DNA of 64,000 nucleotides, from the NCBI GenBank assembly GCA_951812925.1, contig OX638371.1, forward strand, positions 84,143,697 through 84,207,696. Direction: 5' to 3'. The stretch's first letter is position 1, and every line of letters begins with the position of its first letter. Below, piece by piece: positions 1 to 13,300 of this stretch. Under the pieces are notes generated by a model. The model did no database searches and was not told where the DNA came from. It worked only from the letters and a program-made list of their open reading frames with translations. This DNA comes from Calliopum simillimum (lineage: Eukaryota; Arthropoda; Insecta; Diptera; Lauxaniidae). The position numbers and the translations under genes were made by a program.

Positions 1-691
1 ATAGCACATATTTAAGTGGTACATATTGACTCAATATTCCCACATTTTAGCTGTAATTTTTGCACTTTTTTTAGTAAATCGGTATAAATGACCCATATGT
101 GGGGGATGCAGAGGGTTAAAGTTTTCAACAAAAATATTCCTCGTAATATCCTGTATAAGTTTGCTGAACATATCTTGCACCTCAGATGTAAGGATCATAT
201 GCGAGTAGTTAAATACATCGATTTAACACAAGAATGCGTTGTTTTTGTTTTTTTTTTTGATGTACGGTGGAGTTCAAAACTTGAAAAACCAATAAAATAA
301 ATAATAAATAAAAAACGTGCTGAAAAAAACCACGAGACACAGGTATTTTTTTTTCAACATCTTTTTTAAGAATTTTTTGGATTTTCTCATGTGTTGTTCG
401 AAATTGTCGAACAGTGTTATATACCCAAACGCCAACAGCAAATTTATAAATATATTACTATGAATTTATTTACTGATACTCGAGGTCGCTGACGACAGTT
501 GCTAGCTGTTTGGCCATTATTTTATGTAAAATAAGTAAAATTCAGAATTATCATTCGAATGTAATTTAATTTATTATTCGAAATTTAATATAGGAAAAAA
601 ATGCTTAAAATCAAAATTAGGTGTCGTATTTTGCATTTTTTGTCTACATTCCCATTACTTTCCACTTCTGAGAATTATAAAATAAGTCATA

Positions 692-1040
692 CAAGCCTGT
701 TCCGTAATCCGCGTGTTTTCAATTACTTTTCACTTAGGAGCCTTTGTGATGAAAATGGTAAGTCAATCGATAAAAAGTATTAGAATACTTTTTGCGGAGA
801 ACTATACGCTCTACAAATAACATTGATTGGCATTAACGAAAAAGTAAACCGAAAAATTCGACTTTATCGAATATTTCCGAAATGGCTAATTTTTCGTTAA
901 TATAAATAATGTTATTTGTAGAATCTGTAATTCCGCACAAAAAACATCCACATACTTTTTATCGCGTGACTCACCATTTTCAGCAAAAAGCCTCCTAAAT
1001 GAAAAGTAATTGAAAACACACGGATTACGGAACAGGCTTG
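692..1040. mobile_element. Inverted-repeat MITE, family 1
   Basis: Left end CAAGCCTGTTCCGTAATCCG and its reverse complement at the right end, with the similarity running about 50 bases inward (TTTTCAATTACTTTTCA). A possible 3-base duplication ATA flanks both ends. A diverged relative lies at 59702-60020. No coding capacity. Confidence 0.7.
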
Positions 1041-3985
1041 ATATGTAGTTGTTTTTCAGGAGGAACAAGCAATCAATTTTTTTGTTCCTTAGGGGCATAG
1101 TAAATTGTGCTAAAGACCAACTGAATATGGTTTTTAAATAATTTATAAGCACACAAATTATATGCTCATAATAAGCATTACTGCTTCGATAAATATTTAC
1201 TTATAATAGTTTCTAAGAAGTTATTTAACAAATAAATACTATATCCAGTTACGCAATGTAATACTTGGTTGTTTTATTCATTTGAATTTTTTTTTGTCAT
1301 CTTAGTTTTGTAAATACATTTAATAGAGCGGTATTTTCTATTTACATATATGAAGATTTTGTTACCTAGCTGCAAATGAGTAGACGAAGAGAATGAAAAA
1401 GTTAAAAGTCTTGCAAGCTGCCACTAGACTAGACTGCTTTTAAAAACATTTGGAACATTTTTGTCAAAACTTGATAACCTTGCCATTTGATCGAAGAGAG
1501 AGTGAAGAACTTTGAAAACTGTGTCCACAGAATGAGATTTTGCACATACACACTGGGCCTCAATAAGTTACAGGTGCGAGTTTAATCTCAAGGGAAACTG
1601 AATACGTACGTCGATATATAATTGATTCCTGATGAAAAATTCGTTGGATTCAAAATCCTGTCCGCTCCTTTTGCAAAGTTATGCTTATTTTTCATTTTTA
1701 CGCGCCTGTTTTAATGTAGAGATATTACACTAGTTTACAGCCAAAATTAAAATGGGCTGCTGATTCCGAAAATCGCATTATTTTTTTTTTCTTTCGTGTC
1801 GTTTTCGAGATTTCGGTCATTTTCGGATTTTGGACCAAAAAAAAAAAATAGTTCCATTTAAATACAAATATCTCAAGAAACAATATTTGCATTTAAACGT
1901 ATTGTATTTCATATTAATGATAATTAAATTACCTACAAATAACGTTCAAATCACTTTTTGGTTGGTTTGTTAGTTTTGGCGAAATACATTGATTTCTAAA
2001 AAAAACATTTTTTTTTTTTTCGAAAAAATTAAGAAAAAATAAAAATCAACTTCAAATTTGTACAAGAAAAAAAAAACTTTTTTATTATATTTTTTTTTTT
2101 GTATCATAGACTATATATTTATGAAGAAAACAAGATACCACATAAGAAAATCGATGGAAAAATGCAAAAGTTGTATACTATATATATGCCATAATAATAG
2201 GCTAATTATGGGGTCTAACACCGAATTTAAGTTTAAGCTAGCAGAGCTATTTCGATAAAACACATATGGGCTAATCCTGCGTTGCGAACGTTACATTTAT
2301 ACGCATATTTTTAAATCCTGAAGGTGCGCTGAATGTTAAATTCTTAATTTACCTGCAGTGGTATGCTACCCTTTGAGAGTACTTTCAGAAGGCATTTAAA
2401 AATAGTTCCTAGCTTGTATCAGTTACAATATAATCGTGCATAAAGTGCTGTTCGCACGTCACGAAAAACAGAAGTCGTTGTGGAGATCAATGTACATTTT
2501 CAAAATTTTTTGCGAAGTTTCCAGTATAAACAAAAAAAGAAAAATCCTTCAAAGAAAGAAGAATATTTGAGCATACCGAAACTGCCTTTGAGGGAATCAA
2601 AGAGTCCTTCGTTCGTACAAAAATTTAACTTTTGTGTGTTGCGCACGTTACGTTGCGAACGTTACAATTTTTATTTTATATATATACATAGGCTATCGAA
2701 AATTGATTCAGCCCCTTTTTAACTAACTTAAACACATTATATTCGCTTGATTTATTTGTGGAAAAGGTTGTAAAGAAGTGCAGTGCACACAAAAGTAAAA
2801 TTTTTTCTTGGCACCGCATCTCACGGTAAAAATACGCTGTTACAGCTCAACCACTGCATCGATTTTTATGAAATTTGGAATGCAACGTTATTAAAGACTT
2901 TTTGTTATGTAGCTGCCGGTGCAACGCCCCTAAAGGCGAAATGCATTTCCGCGGATAAACCGGACCAATTTTTAGGAAACTCGGAATGGGGATTGAACCC
3001 TTAGAGACTTTTTGATCCGATCACGCTCAACACAACATTTCAGATATCAAATATTATTCTTGTACTTCACATATTCCCGGAGTTATGGCGAATTGAAATA
3101 TTAATGTATATTGGAGGTGGGCGTGTATTTGATCCGATCACGCCCATTTTTTACAAATCGGCAGATTCTACCAATAACATCTCTGGTATCGAATTTTATT
3201 GCTGTACTTCAAATTGTTTGGCTGTTATTAATTTATGCCATAAAATGGGCAAAATATCCCATAGTGCAGGCCAGAAAGTACACTGTAAAATCAGACGGTT
3301 AAGTTAGATGTCTTCGGTAAAATAAAAATAAAACTATTTGAATCACTAATCATTAAAATTAATTTTATTTAAATTTGTTGATTATTTAGTTTTTACAATT
3401 TTTTTTAATATATTATAACTATTTGAAGAAATTTACAAAAGCTGAATACGCTAAGCTTGTCTTATATGTTGCATGATTTTTAAAAACGTACATATAAAAA
3501 GTATTTATCATTACGTAATGGGGTGCAGCACTTTTTCTTAATAATGAGAAAATTAAGTGTTGGAGCAAATATTATCTAATCGGAGTTTTGATTTAAACCA
3601 AGTATGCCGGTTTTGTAATAAGATTTTACTCTAAGCTAATTTCACCGCACTTAAATTTTTTGAAATTTGCTGCACCCTGTTACACATTCCTGCAAGAGTA
3701 AGAATCGGAAACCAGACTAGTCATTTTCGGTGTGATTTATTTACACCCAATACAAATATGACTCTGAAATTGCCTTATCAGATCAGAATTTCGAGATTTT
3801 CTTATTAAAAATGCATGAAATGCTGCCTTGAAGAATGCGTATTTAAAGTGAATAAATATAAGTACCTGAAAAAACTATTAACTAAAATATGTGCCAACTT
3901 CTAAATAATTAAAAAAATAAATAAAACAATAGGTACAAGTAAACAAATAAATAAAAAATTTTATAAATAAATAAGCAAGCAAATA

Positions 3986-5057
3986 CGGTGTGGTTCACTT
4001 GATTAGAGGCAATATTTTTTTCGGATAGAATGTATGATAAAACCCAAAGTAAAAAGTAAAAAAACCTAAAGTAACAGTCTGCAAATCAGTTGTTCGACGA
4101 GCAATATGTTTTAAAAGCACTGCACTTGAAGTTAAAAAAAATTCCAAAAACCCATCTCTTGACGCCATTTTTTGGTCCACAACTTTAAATTAGAGCTAAT
4201 AGTACGAAATTGCTCCCTAAACTATAACACCGCCTTTGCGGCTATGGTGTCGACTCAAGAATCTCTTTCTTTATCAAGTCATGAAAATACATAATTGTAT
4301 CCACCAGGACTATCGAAATTGAACATGTTTTCGTCAGTAAATACAGCCTTTTTCCACTCACTGGGATCTTCGTTCCTACTGAGCTACAATTCATATGATT
4401 CCTTGCAATATCGAGGTGATGTTGCTTACGAGAGGCGTCGAGAGATGGTTTTTTTCAATTTTTTTTTTAATTTCAAGTGCAGTGCTTTTAATATTGCTCG
4501 TCGAACAATTGATTTGCAGACTATTACACTAACAATTTTTTTATTTTCGCGATAGAAGTGGGAGAGTTGGATGCTATCATCAAGATCTTTTGGTGTTAAG
4601 GCCCCAAAAATTCTGCCTTTATAGTTTTTACCACATGGACTTTGATCATTTTTTTTTTGGCTATTTGGTGGTTAGAAAGTCCGTCAGAACGCAAAATGCC
4701 GATTTGACATTTCTCTCGGTCTGTATAAGATTCTTTTTTTCCAATTTCAAAAATTTTTTAGAATTTTTAGCTCGCGACGAAACCTTTGTAAAAAACCCCA
4801 AATGAACTCCTTCACTCAAATAATGAAATAATACTGGGTGCCTCTAATGAACCAGAAAAAATACCTAACTATAATAGCTTTAAATGTTTTACTTCTACGA
4901 AGTACCGTTAGTTTTTTAAAACTTTTAATATTTTTATAGTGAGTAGAGCTTGCTCTTGAATTTTTTCAAAACCAATTTTTGCTAGCTCAAATACAGTGGG
5001 TTTTATCACACATACTATCCGAAAAAAATATTGCCTCTAATCAAGTGAACCATACTG
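3986..5057. mobile_element. Tc1/mariner-like element with TA flanks, non-coding relic
   Basis: The ends are inverted repeats of about 45 bases (GGTTCACTTGATTAGAGGCA visible in both orientations, then AATATTTTTTTCGGATAG), each bordered by TA as expected for Tc1/mariner insertion. A second inverted pair lies inside (about 4078-4110 against 4490-4525). The interior shows only short broken ORFs. Confidence 0.65.
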
Positions 5058-7989
5058 TAAGTAAATAAAATTATTTTAACTTTTTATTGCGTTATCTTGG
5101 AAAACAAGGTATATATGTAAGTACAATATTAAAAAGATGAAAGGAAAAATTTTAAGAAATGCATGTATTTCATTTGAAATCAATTCAAATTTTCTTTTGT
5201 AATTAAACAGTATGATTTCGGATTCTTTTCAGATGGCATATCGCGCAAGTATGTGTTATGTATTTATAATTTTATATTTTAAAATGTCTATAAGGTAAAT
5301 TACAAATGAAGCCTAGCTTAGTATCAGGTTAAGGCATTAATACTATTAATAAAATATTTAAATAAATAAGTACAGTTTGGTAATTACATTTTCACAGAAG
5401 TTAATTTACAATAGTAGGTAATTACACTATGATTTACTTAAGGTCTTGTAAATTTTTGGTCTGTTCGCATCATAAGATTATATCCTACTTATTATGAGTA
5501 GAAAAAAAATTAGTAAACTTAATGTTTCGATCATCTGCTTTTAATATTTGATAAAAAAAGTCGAACCATTCTCTACGAAGTTCGAGCTCTTGTTTTTGGA
5601 AAAATCCTATGGACTGTATTTTATTCTTTAGTTCCTAGCGGAGAAAATTGCCAATATAAAACGTCTCCAACTTATGCGATCCTTAGCGTTGACTTTATCT
5701 CTTTACAAGACATTTCCGATTCTTGAATTTTTTGGGATAACAAATATTTTTGACCTTTTCCTGTCGATTACTTTATAAAATTTACAAGACATAAAGTAAA
5801 ATTCACAATATCCTTAAGTTGATATTATTAAATTGTGTAGTTATAGTAAATATATAGAACAAATCGATTCGTAACAAGAAAATATATCAGATTCTGTTGT
5901 GTTCAAGAGGCTTTCCTGATTAATTCGCTACAAATACTGGACTGGCGATATCCGTCATTCCGGGTGATCGCATAAACATACTAGCATATCATCATAAGGC
6001 GTAACATAATTTTGAATTTCTGCAAAGGCGTTGCAAAAAATGTCTTAAAACTCCAAATATTTTAGATTTTAAAGGCATTTTTGGCTTGTATTGCTTAGTA
6101 CCAATTTTATTTTAGGCAAAAAATTCGAAAACTGGCTTTTAAATCTAAAATATAAGGAACATTAAGACGTTTTTTGAAATGCATGTGAAATAATTCAAAA
6201 TGATGTTACGGCTTTTTGCATTTCTGGTAACGACATATAAGTAGGTGTATTGCGAATCATCGGTGCTAATTGAAGATGGTTCTAAAGTTTTCTTTATAAT
6301 TTTCTACATGTGCAGCATTTGAACTTCTTCAAATTAGCAAATAACTCAAGACATCCAATTGAATACTACAAAATTTGTATTTACAAAATTTTTGTATCGA
6401 AATAAAAAAATCGGAATTACAATATATACCTCGTAACACTCACTGGATTATACCAATTCATTTCGCTAAAACTTAACGCTTGAATATTATTTAAAAATTA
6501 ATGTTAGAGATATTGACTTGCTATAAGACCAAATAAAATCAGCGTCAAATTAATTAGAATACTGCTTGCATTGCCGCATAACTCAATAATGCTTTCCTAA
6601 AAAGATAAAAGTAGCATTAAGTATTTTCTTAAATAAAATTCAAAAAATTACGATATTTCATTGTGTTATACATAAATCATTTTATTACTAAAATAAATAG
6701 AAGTTTGGAACAAATATTCATTTGTTAATAACACAGTGCTACAAAATCCAAAAAGGTTGCAAACACTTTATAAAAGACCTAGTAGATATTGTAGGTCTCG
6801 TCTAGTGCTTGGTTTGCCAATTCTAAAAAAATTGTAATACACCCTTAAAATCTTAAGTTTATCATTAAAAGACCGTTTTTGGTTGACTTTGCGTGTTTGA
6901 AAATTTGTAGCTCAGTTATTTTTTAACAGATTTCGGAAGTTTTTACTGTTAAGGAATGTATAATATATGAATGGGTTTATTTGAAAGTGGAATAAGTCCA
7001 ATTCCGGATAAATTGAGTTTATGGTAGTTATTGCTAGCTATATATGTCCTCTTTTTATATTGAAAATTACAAACTCGTTAGACCACGATTTCATCAAAAA
7101 TTACTCAAAAGAATTTTTCATGAAAAACATTTTTACAAAAATGATTTTTTTGAAAGTGGAATAAGTCCAGAAGATTTTTAATTTAAAAATATTGGCAAGC
7201 GTTATTAAACCGGTGTTAAGTGTTTACCACTGTAAATTAATCAAATTTTGTTATGCTGTAAAAATTTTTACAAGTGTAGTAGAAAATAGTTGAGTTTTTG
7301 TGGTCTGAATGGACTTATTCCACTTTCATTTATAATAATTTTAAAAATTTGTTATACTTTTGTATGACTTATTCCATTTTTACTCACAAAATATTTTGTA
7401 AATTAAAGCGAAGGAAAATTAAAACTTAGAAAAATTTTACTTTAAAAATTGTTGTTGTTTCTTTTCTTTTCTTTTTGCTCAAGTGGGGCTTTGAAAATTA
7501 GTTACAACAACAACAAAAACAAAAAGTTTTTGTCGGACCTACTTTCGGAGATATAGCCATCGGAAGATTGAGATATATCTTTTTTAAAAATTATTATAAG
7601 TTGGGAACCCTTGAAAGGATTTTAATAATATTAGTGTCATACGAAAGATATGTTAATTTGCTACAAAATTGGTTTGCAAAAAATTTTAATCCGAGTCGTG
7701 GTTTTAGAGATATTGCAAATTTTCAGAAATTTTGACCTTTTTTTTTTAAAGCACTATTGTTCCAAAAATTGTATCATTAATGCATAGTTTTAGTCATAGT
7801 TGGGCACTTTTCAGTACCAGTACAATTCCAGTAAAATAAATTTGTTACTGATATTGCAATTTAATTTGCAATTACCAATAAAGTATTATTGATAATTTAA
7901 AAAAAAAACCAGTAACCAATAAATTTTTATTGATAATGCAAATCAAATTTGCATTACCAGTAAATTTTACTGGTACTGCAGTTTAACAT

Positions 7990-8312
7990 TTAATTACTAG
8001 TAAAATTTTACTGGTTACTGGGAAAAATATCAGTAAGCAGTAAATTTTACTGATATTGCAATTTAGCATTTAATTACCAGTAAAATTTTACTGGTTACTG
8101 GAAAAAATATCAGTAAGCAGTAAATTTTACTGATACTGCAATTTCACATTTAATTACCAGTAAAATTTTACTGGTTACTGGAAAAAATATCAGTAAGCAG
8201 TAAATTTTACTGATATTGCAATTTCACATTTAATTACCAGTAAAATTTTACTGGTTACTGAAAAAATATCAGTAATCAGTAAGAAATATCAGTAATCAGT
8301 AAATTTTTTTAT
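7990..8312 (+). repeat. 80-bp tandem repeat in the hAT left arm
   Basis: About four units, with TAATTACCAG recurring at 8071, 8151 and 8231 (a variant at about 7991). Each unit holds the inverted words CAGTAAAATTTTACTG and ATCAGTAAGCAGTAAATTTT. In hAT elements such subterminal motifs are transposase binding sites; that function here is inferred. Confidence 0.75.
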
Positions 8313-8346
8313 TTACTGGAAAAATAGAAGTAATCAGTAACTTTTA

Positions 8347-9000
8347 TTGATATTAATTTGCATTATCAGTAAAATTTTACGATTATTGAAAAAATCTGCA
8401 GAAGTAGTCAAGTCGGTTATAAATGACAGTTTATTAACTCCAACCATAACAAGGTGGAACTCACTTTATGATTCCGTAAAGAGGCTACTGCAACATAAAG
8501 AAAAATCAGCGGAATTGTGTTTTCTGCTCAAAACTCCTACCATTCTCAATGACGAGCTTGAGCACTTGGAAGAATACATAAAGCTTATGGGGCCTACAGC
8601 AGAGGCGATTGATTTTCTTCAGGGCGAAAAAATTATGTATTTTGGTTACTTTGTCCCTGCAATAGTATCCTTAAAGATAAAAATGCGTCGTTTAGACCCC
8701 ACAAGCCTTAAGTATTTAGCCAAAGTAAGCGAAGAAATGCTTAAAGCTTTGCTTAAAAGATTTGAAAAATATTTCAAACTGCAGCCTGACGCTTGGGATG
8801 CTGTTATTGCGGCTATATCTATTCCAGATATAAAATTACGCTTTGTAAAGGCTCTGTTAAAAACAGCAACAACGCAAACAGAAGAAGATGTAAGGAGAAT
8901 GTTCAACACTTATGTGGCGAAATATGGCAAAATAGCCGTAAAACTCGGGTTCTGCCGGACATACCGAAAAATGCATTCCTCGATTTCGGGGAAGAAAGTA
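8347..9000 (+). pseudogene. hAT transposase, central fragment
   Basis: An open frame with TITRWNSLYDSVKRLL, then EYIKLMGPTAEAIDFLQGEK and a long helical region. The TRWNS(T/L)Y motif and the downstream P...A...LQ region are typical of the middle of hAT (BED-type) transposases. The zinc-finger start, the first catalytic residues and the C-terminal dimerisation motif are missing. From about 9000 the frame runs into CAGTAA repeats, which is not transposase-like. Confidence 0.8.
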
Positions 9001-9119
9001 ATTTTTACACTTAATTTTCCATCAAATATTTGTACTTATACATTTATTTGTATATGTACTTTAACAGATGTTAGCGAACAGTGTGCTTCCACTGACTCTG
9101 GAAATTATCTCCAGGAAAC

Positions 9120-9600
9120 CATTTTTACTGCAATTTTTTTCATTATCAGTAAAAATTATTTTTACTGCAATTTTTTTCCAGTAACCAGTAAAACATTATT
9201 TTTACTGCAATTCTTTTCAGTAATCAGTAAAATTTACTGGTAATGCAAATTTCATTTGCATTATCAATAAAAACTTACTGGTTACTGTTTTTTTTTTTTA
9301 GTAATCAGTAAAAATATATTTTTACTGCAATTTTTTGTCAGTAACCAGTAAGAAATTATTTTTACTGCAATTCTTTTCAGTAATCAGTAAAATTTACTGG
9401 TAATGCAAATTTAATTTGCATTATCAATAAAAACTTACTGGTTACTATTTTTTTTTTTCAGTAAACAGTAAATATTTATTTTTACTGATATTTTTCCAGT
9501 AATCACTAAAATTTTACTGGTAATGCAAACTAAATATCAGTAATCAATAAAATTTTATTGATAATTGAAATTGTTAATGCAGTCAATAAATACTGCAGTG
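9120..9600 (-). repeat. CAGTAA/TTACTG repeats in the hAT right arm
   Basis: Mirror of the left arm. Repeated TTTTTACTGCAATT(T/C)TTTTCAGTAA units and ACTGGTAATGCAAATTT words occur about every 60-100 bases. Both arms together can fold back. Confidence 0.7.
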
Positions 9601-9867
9601 TGCCCATCTATGGTTTTAGTAACATATTATAAAAGCCCAATTTATTACCTTTCATTTGACATGTAATTTGTACTTGATTTCTTGCATTACGTATTTTTTT
9701 ATAGGACTTTATGACTTATTCCACTTTCAAAAAAACCCATTCATATGTTACTGTAAAAAATATATATCGCCTTTCGTAAACAAAAATTTTGCATTCTAAA
9801 ATATTTTTAGACTTAATTTCACAAATAAAGAAGAATTCCAAACTCCAACTTTAATATTAGTACTTAC

Positions 9868-10380
9868 ATTTATATGCTTGTTAATGCAGCTAGCCGGACG
9901 TATACGCGAAAATTCACGATCTCGCTTATAGCATGCTAACGTTTCATTACTATTACTATCTAAGCCATAGTCTATTCTCTGAGGATTGACAGTTAGGGTA
10001 AGATCTTCCCTTGGACATAATTGATCAATGACCAGTAGTATAAGATTACTTGCTGGTATGGGTAGTACTACAAATGGCCGTTCACATCCACGCGCTGTTA
10101 TATTGTAAACAACATTATTCTTCTCATTATACAGGGTATACAGATTACGGTACATGTCACATGATTTGAGCTTAGTACGTAGTAGCGTTATTGCGTTTAA
10201 TTCGGCATTTGTCATTTTACCATTATTATTGTTAGCTAGAAAATGTTCGGTCATATTATTATCAAATAAATAGTTGTCAATCATTTCGGCTGTTGTTATA
10301 TGGATCTGCACAATATACCATAAATATATATAGACCGTATGCAAAAACCAATGGAATATGCTGAACACATGTGAAAGAAA
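9868..10380 (-). CDS. alpha2/delta exon 21 (last exon seen)
   Basis: Residues 1028-1198. Acceptor ATATATAG at 10381-10382, then [20 protein letters not shown], a strongly hydrophobic segment, then an extracellular-type stretch with [20 protein letters not shown], the LVIDQLCP motif and paired cysteines up to SCINKHIN. It ends at a strong GTAAGT, so at least one more exon follows. None of the downstream 9.8 kb gives a convincing one. Confidence 0.9.
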
Positions 10381-13300
10381 CTATATATGCAAAGAAGTAA
10401 AAAGAAAAATTAAAAATAATTATCTTATTATTGTAGTATTCTTAGTAATGCTGTAAATTATATTAATATACATATAGTATTTAGGTAGTAACTTAATTTC
10501 GATTATCGAGGCTTTATTATTAGATGGCAGAAGTAAGTTTATCAAAGCTGATTTTGAACGGAACCGGATTTGAATCCATTTTTAGGTGTTGCGCAATTCT
10601 ATAAATAACACCAAATCGGTTTCACTTTTCAGTAAAACGGAATAAAATTGACATCCTATTTGATTTATTAAATATATGTAATTCCGTTCACATTCTAATG
10701 AACAAAATACGGATTATCTTAAGTTTGATTTAATTTCAATTCAAAAGGGAATCAAATTTCACTGTTTATATAAAATATTAACTTTTCTAAAACTTATACG
10801 TCAAGCTTTTGTTATCACTTACAGAAAATAGACTTGTTGGCACAATTTTTGTTGATCCCTTATTATTGGTTTGTCCATTACTATCGGGTTTGTCACACAC
10901 AGCTTGGTAATCATAAATGGTAACATTTTTGAAAACTTTTTCAAAAACCAAACGCCTCATTATAGCACCATTATTTTCTCCAAAAAATTTACCAGTTTCA
11001 TAATGATGAGGGGATATTATGACAAATCCATTGTTATCTAAAACATAACAATCACGATCATCGCTTTCACATGCCTGTTGAGGGAAAATCTTTGATTAAA
11101 ATACAACTTATCTATCTTAAAACCAGAGCTTATTTTATAAGTATAGTAATTTCTTACATTGCCAGTAATGTTTTTGAATAATTTAAGCAGTGCCGAGTGT
11201 TGAAACTGAATTCCAACGACTGCGGCGGGTGCAGATTTGCCACCTTCAGAATGAAATATTGCATGACTAGCTGTCACAGCGATTTCCCTGGCAGTTTCTA
11301 TGAAAAAAAAATGTATATATTTAGTAGAAAACCAATAATTTGATGATTTATTCTAAATAACACTGTTCAACGGTATAAAAATATCTGAGTTCGGATTATT
11401 ATTAATTATACTGTGCTAGTTGAAAATTTGGTCTGAAGGGAAATAGGTCATTCTTACCTAATTCGGACATGGGGAGGGAATTCAGTGGTGCTAACCGTTT
11501 TGCTGGATTGGTTCATCGCCCCATACAAAAAATTCAAATCAAAATTTCGTCTAGAAAGAGGTATTTTTCATACAAAATAAATGAGCCCTTGATTTTGAAA
11601 GTGGTATAAGTCCATTTCGGGGCAAAAGTAATGTCATTCACATTATGTGCTGTAATAATCGGTTTTTTCCGATACTATTTTTTAAACATAACGCCATTAA
11701 TTTCACATAATGTGGTAAACTTTCTGTAAAAACAGAATTCAATATTATTCGTTCTGAACAAAATGCAGCCTAATTCATATTATGACATTACTTTTGCTCC
11801 GAAATGGACTTATACCACTTTCAAAATCAAGGGCTCAAAAAAATCAGTGATTTCACATCGAAAGTATATTTTCCTGTTCAGGATGTATCCATCGGCATTC
11901 GGGTTATTAAGTTTTGAATCAAATATATTTTCGGTGTGAAATCATTGATTTATCAGAAGTAAATAGGAGATTTTTTATGAAAAACACCTCTTTCTATAAG
12001 AAATTTTGATTTAACTTTTTGTATGGGGTGATAAACCAATCCAGCAATACGGTTAGCATCACTGAATTCCCCGTACCCGAATTAGGTAAGAATGACCAAT
12101 CCCGCCAGACCAAAAAAACTATATAAAACTGATATAATCGGACTGCATCTACAACATTTTTCGATAAAATGCTTTCCTGACGAGATATCGGCAATTGGGT
12201 CAATTTAGAAAAATACAATTCCCAATGAATCCTAAGTAAATTTTATGCAGATTTATTGTACAAACCTGCAGCATCAAATGGTACCGAATAGACAAAACTT
12301 TCTTCGCGCACAAAGTGCTGATCAACGGCACGCTTGTACCACACTTCATCGATAGCTTTTTTGTGTAATTTACTGAATTGTTCACTGAAAAGAAAATGCA
12401 TAAATATTACATTTTCGTTTACAAAAAATTGGATTTTCATTTACCCAGCACCAATATCTTCAGCCATATTTGAATGAAATTCTTGCCAACGTGTCAATCC
12501 GCTGTGAGTGGCTAAAAATGCCAGATTTATTCCAAAGCGTTGTTTAAATTCATTTCTAAATCAAAACAAAAAACAAAACAAAAAAAAGGAATTGCATATT
12601 AGTAATTAATTTGAAAAAATTAAATAATTTTAATATTTGAAGCATAAAATAGAATAGAATCTTTTTTAGTTGATGTCATCTACATAATTTTTTTACCTTG
12701 GCAGCAAACCCATTAAAACCGCAATTGGGCTTGACGCACTTGCGCTATTCCATTTTAAATGTGCGTTTTGTTTATAGTTTTTAAAGTAATACATATATTA
12801 TATATAAAGGACACAATAAAAATAGGTAATAAGCAAATGATGATAAGATGGAAATAGATGAAAAGTAAATAGTAAAAAAATGGAGAAAAATTATGTAACA
12901 AAAATATTGTAGCATACGGCTAAGTGTTTCTGGTGCAATTTGCTTTCAAAGATAAGAAACTACAGTTCGGAGTTTGCTCAATACCGTTAACTTGTAGTAT
13001 TATGGCTGACGTCAAGAACATAGCCATGATTTCGTTTCGGGGTGGGTTTCTTGTAAAAATCATATTTATGAGCTTTGTAATTGAGAATTCTCCTTACTCT
13101 TTATTATCGTTCGGGGAGATGGGTTAAACCCCCAAAACCGCTCCCCTGGCTATGTCTTTGGCTATGATAATTCTCCAATTTTTAAAGATTAATACTATAC
13201 TTTAGCTTACTCAATAATCTTGGGGAAAAAGTCGCCCTTATCCAAAAATTTGTCCGGACTTCTTGCCGGCTGAATTTGTTAGTTATTGGTGGGCATCGGC

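Larger units (their letters stand above)
7795..9612. mobile_element. hAT-superfamily element with exact 8-bp target site duplication
   Basis: Both ends are inverted repeats of type CATAG(T/A)TGGGCAC, and both are flanked by the identical octamer GTTTTAGT (7787-7794 and 9613-9620). An 8-base duplication plus a TGGGCAC-type end is the hAT signature. The 1,818-base element carries a partial transposase in the middle and, on both sides, dense direct and inverted copies of CAGTAA/TTTTACTG motifs. It cannot encode a full transposase, so it is a non-autonomous, internally deleted copy. Confidence 0.9.
6965..9747. mobile_element. Outer inverted-repeat element interrupted by a hAT insertion
   Basis: The sequence ATGAATGGGTTT..TTGAAAGTGGAATAAGTC at the left returns inverted at 9710-9747. 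Internal copies of the GAAAGTGGAATAAGTCC motif lie near 7150 and, inverted, near 7310. The hAT element at 7795-9612 lies inside, so this element is probably older. Confidence 0.55.
1..9867. other. No confident exon; downstream side of alpha2/delta, repeat-rich
   Basis: If the last alpha2/delta exon lies to the left of the window, this is its intron; otherwise 3' flank. It holds inverted-repeat elements at 692-1040, 3986-5057 and 6965-9747. Degenerate repeat-like text at 2790-3240 includes CACGCCC phrases. Many short T and A runs occur. The remaining ORFs lack family resemblance. Confidence 0.6.

Noticed and set aside
2783..3307. Short plus-strand ORFs in repeat-like sequence
   Set aside because: The DNA resembles the degenerate CACGCCC repeats elsewhere in the window; no protein motif is visible.
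6448..6465. Possible last alpha2/delta exon: TTTTAG acceptor, five codons (RNELV) and a stop in phase
   Set aside because: Too short to provide the hydrophobic tail the family requires; such acceptor-plus-stop matches are expected by chance in 9.8 kb.
7990..8312. Regular 80-bp direct repeats, CRISPR-like at first sight
   Set aside because: The units are contiguous with no unique spacers, lie in the arm of a hAT element and occur in an animal genome.
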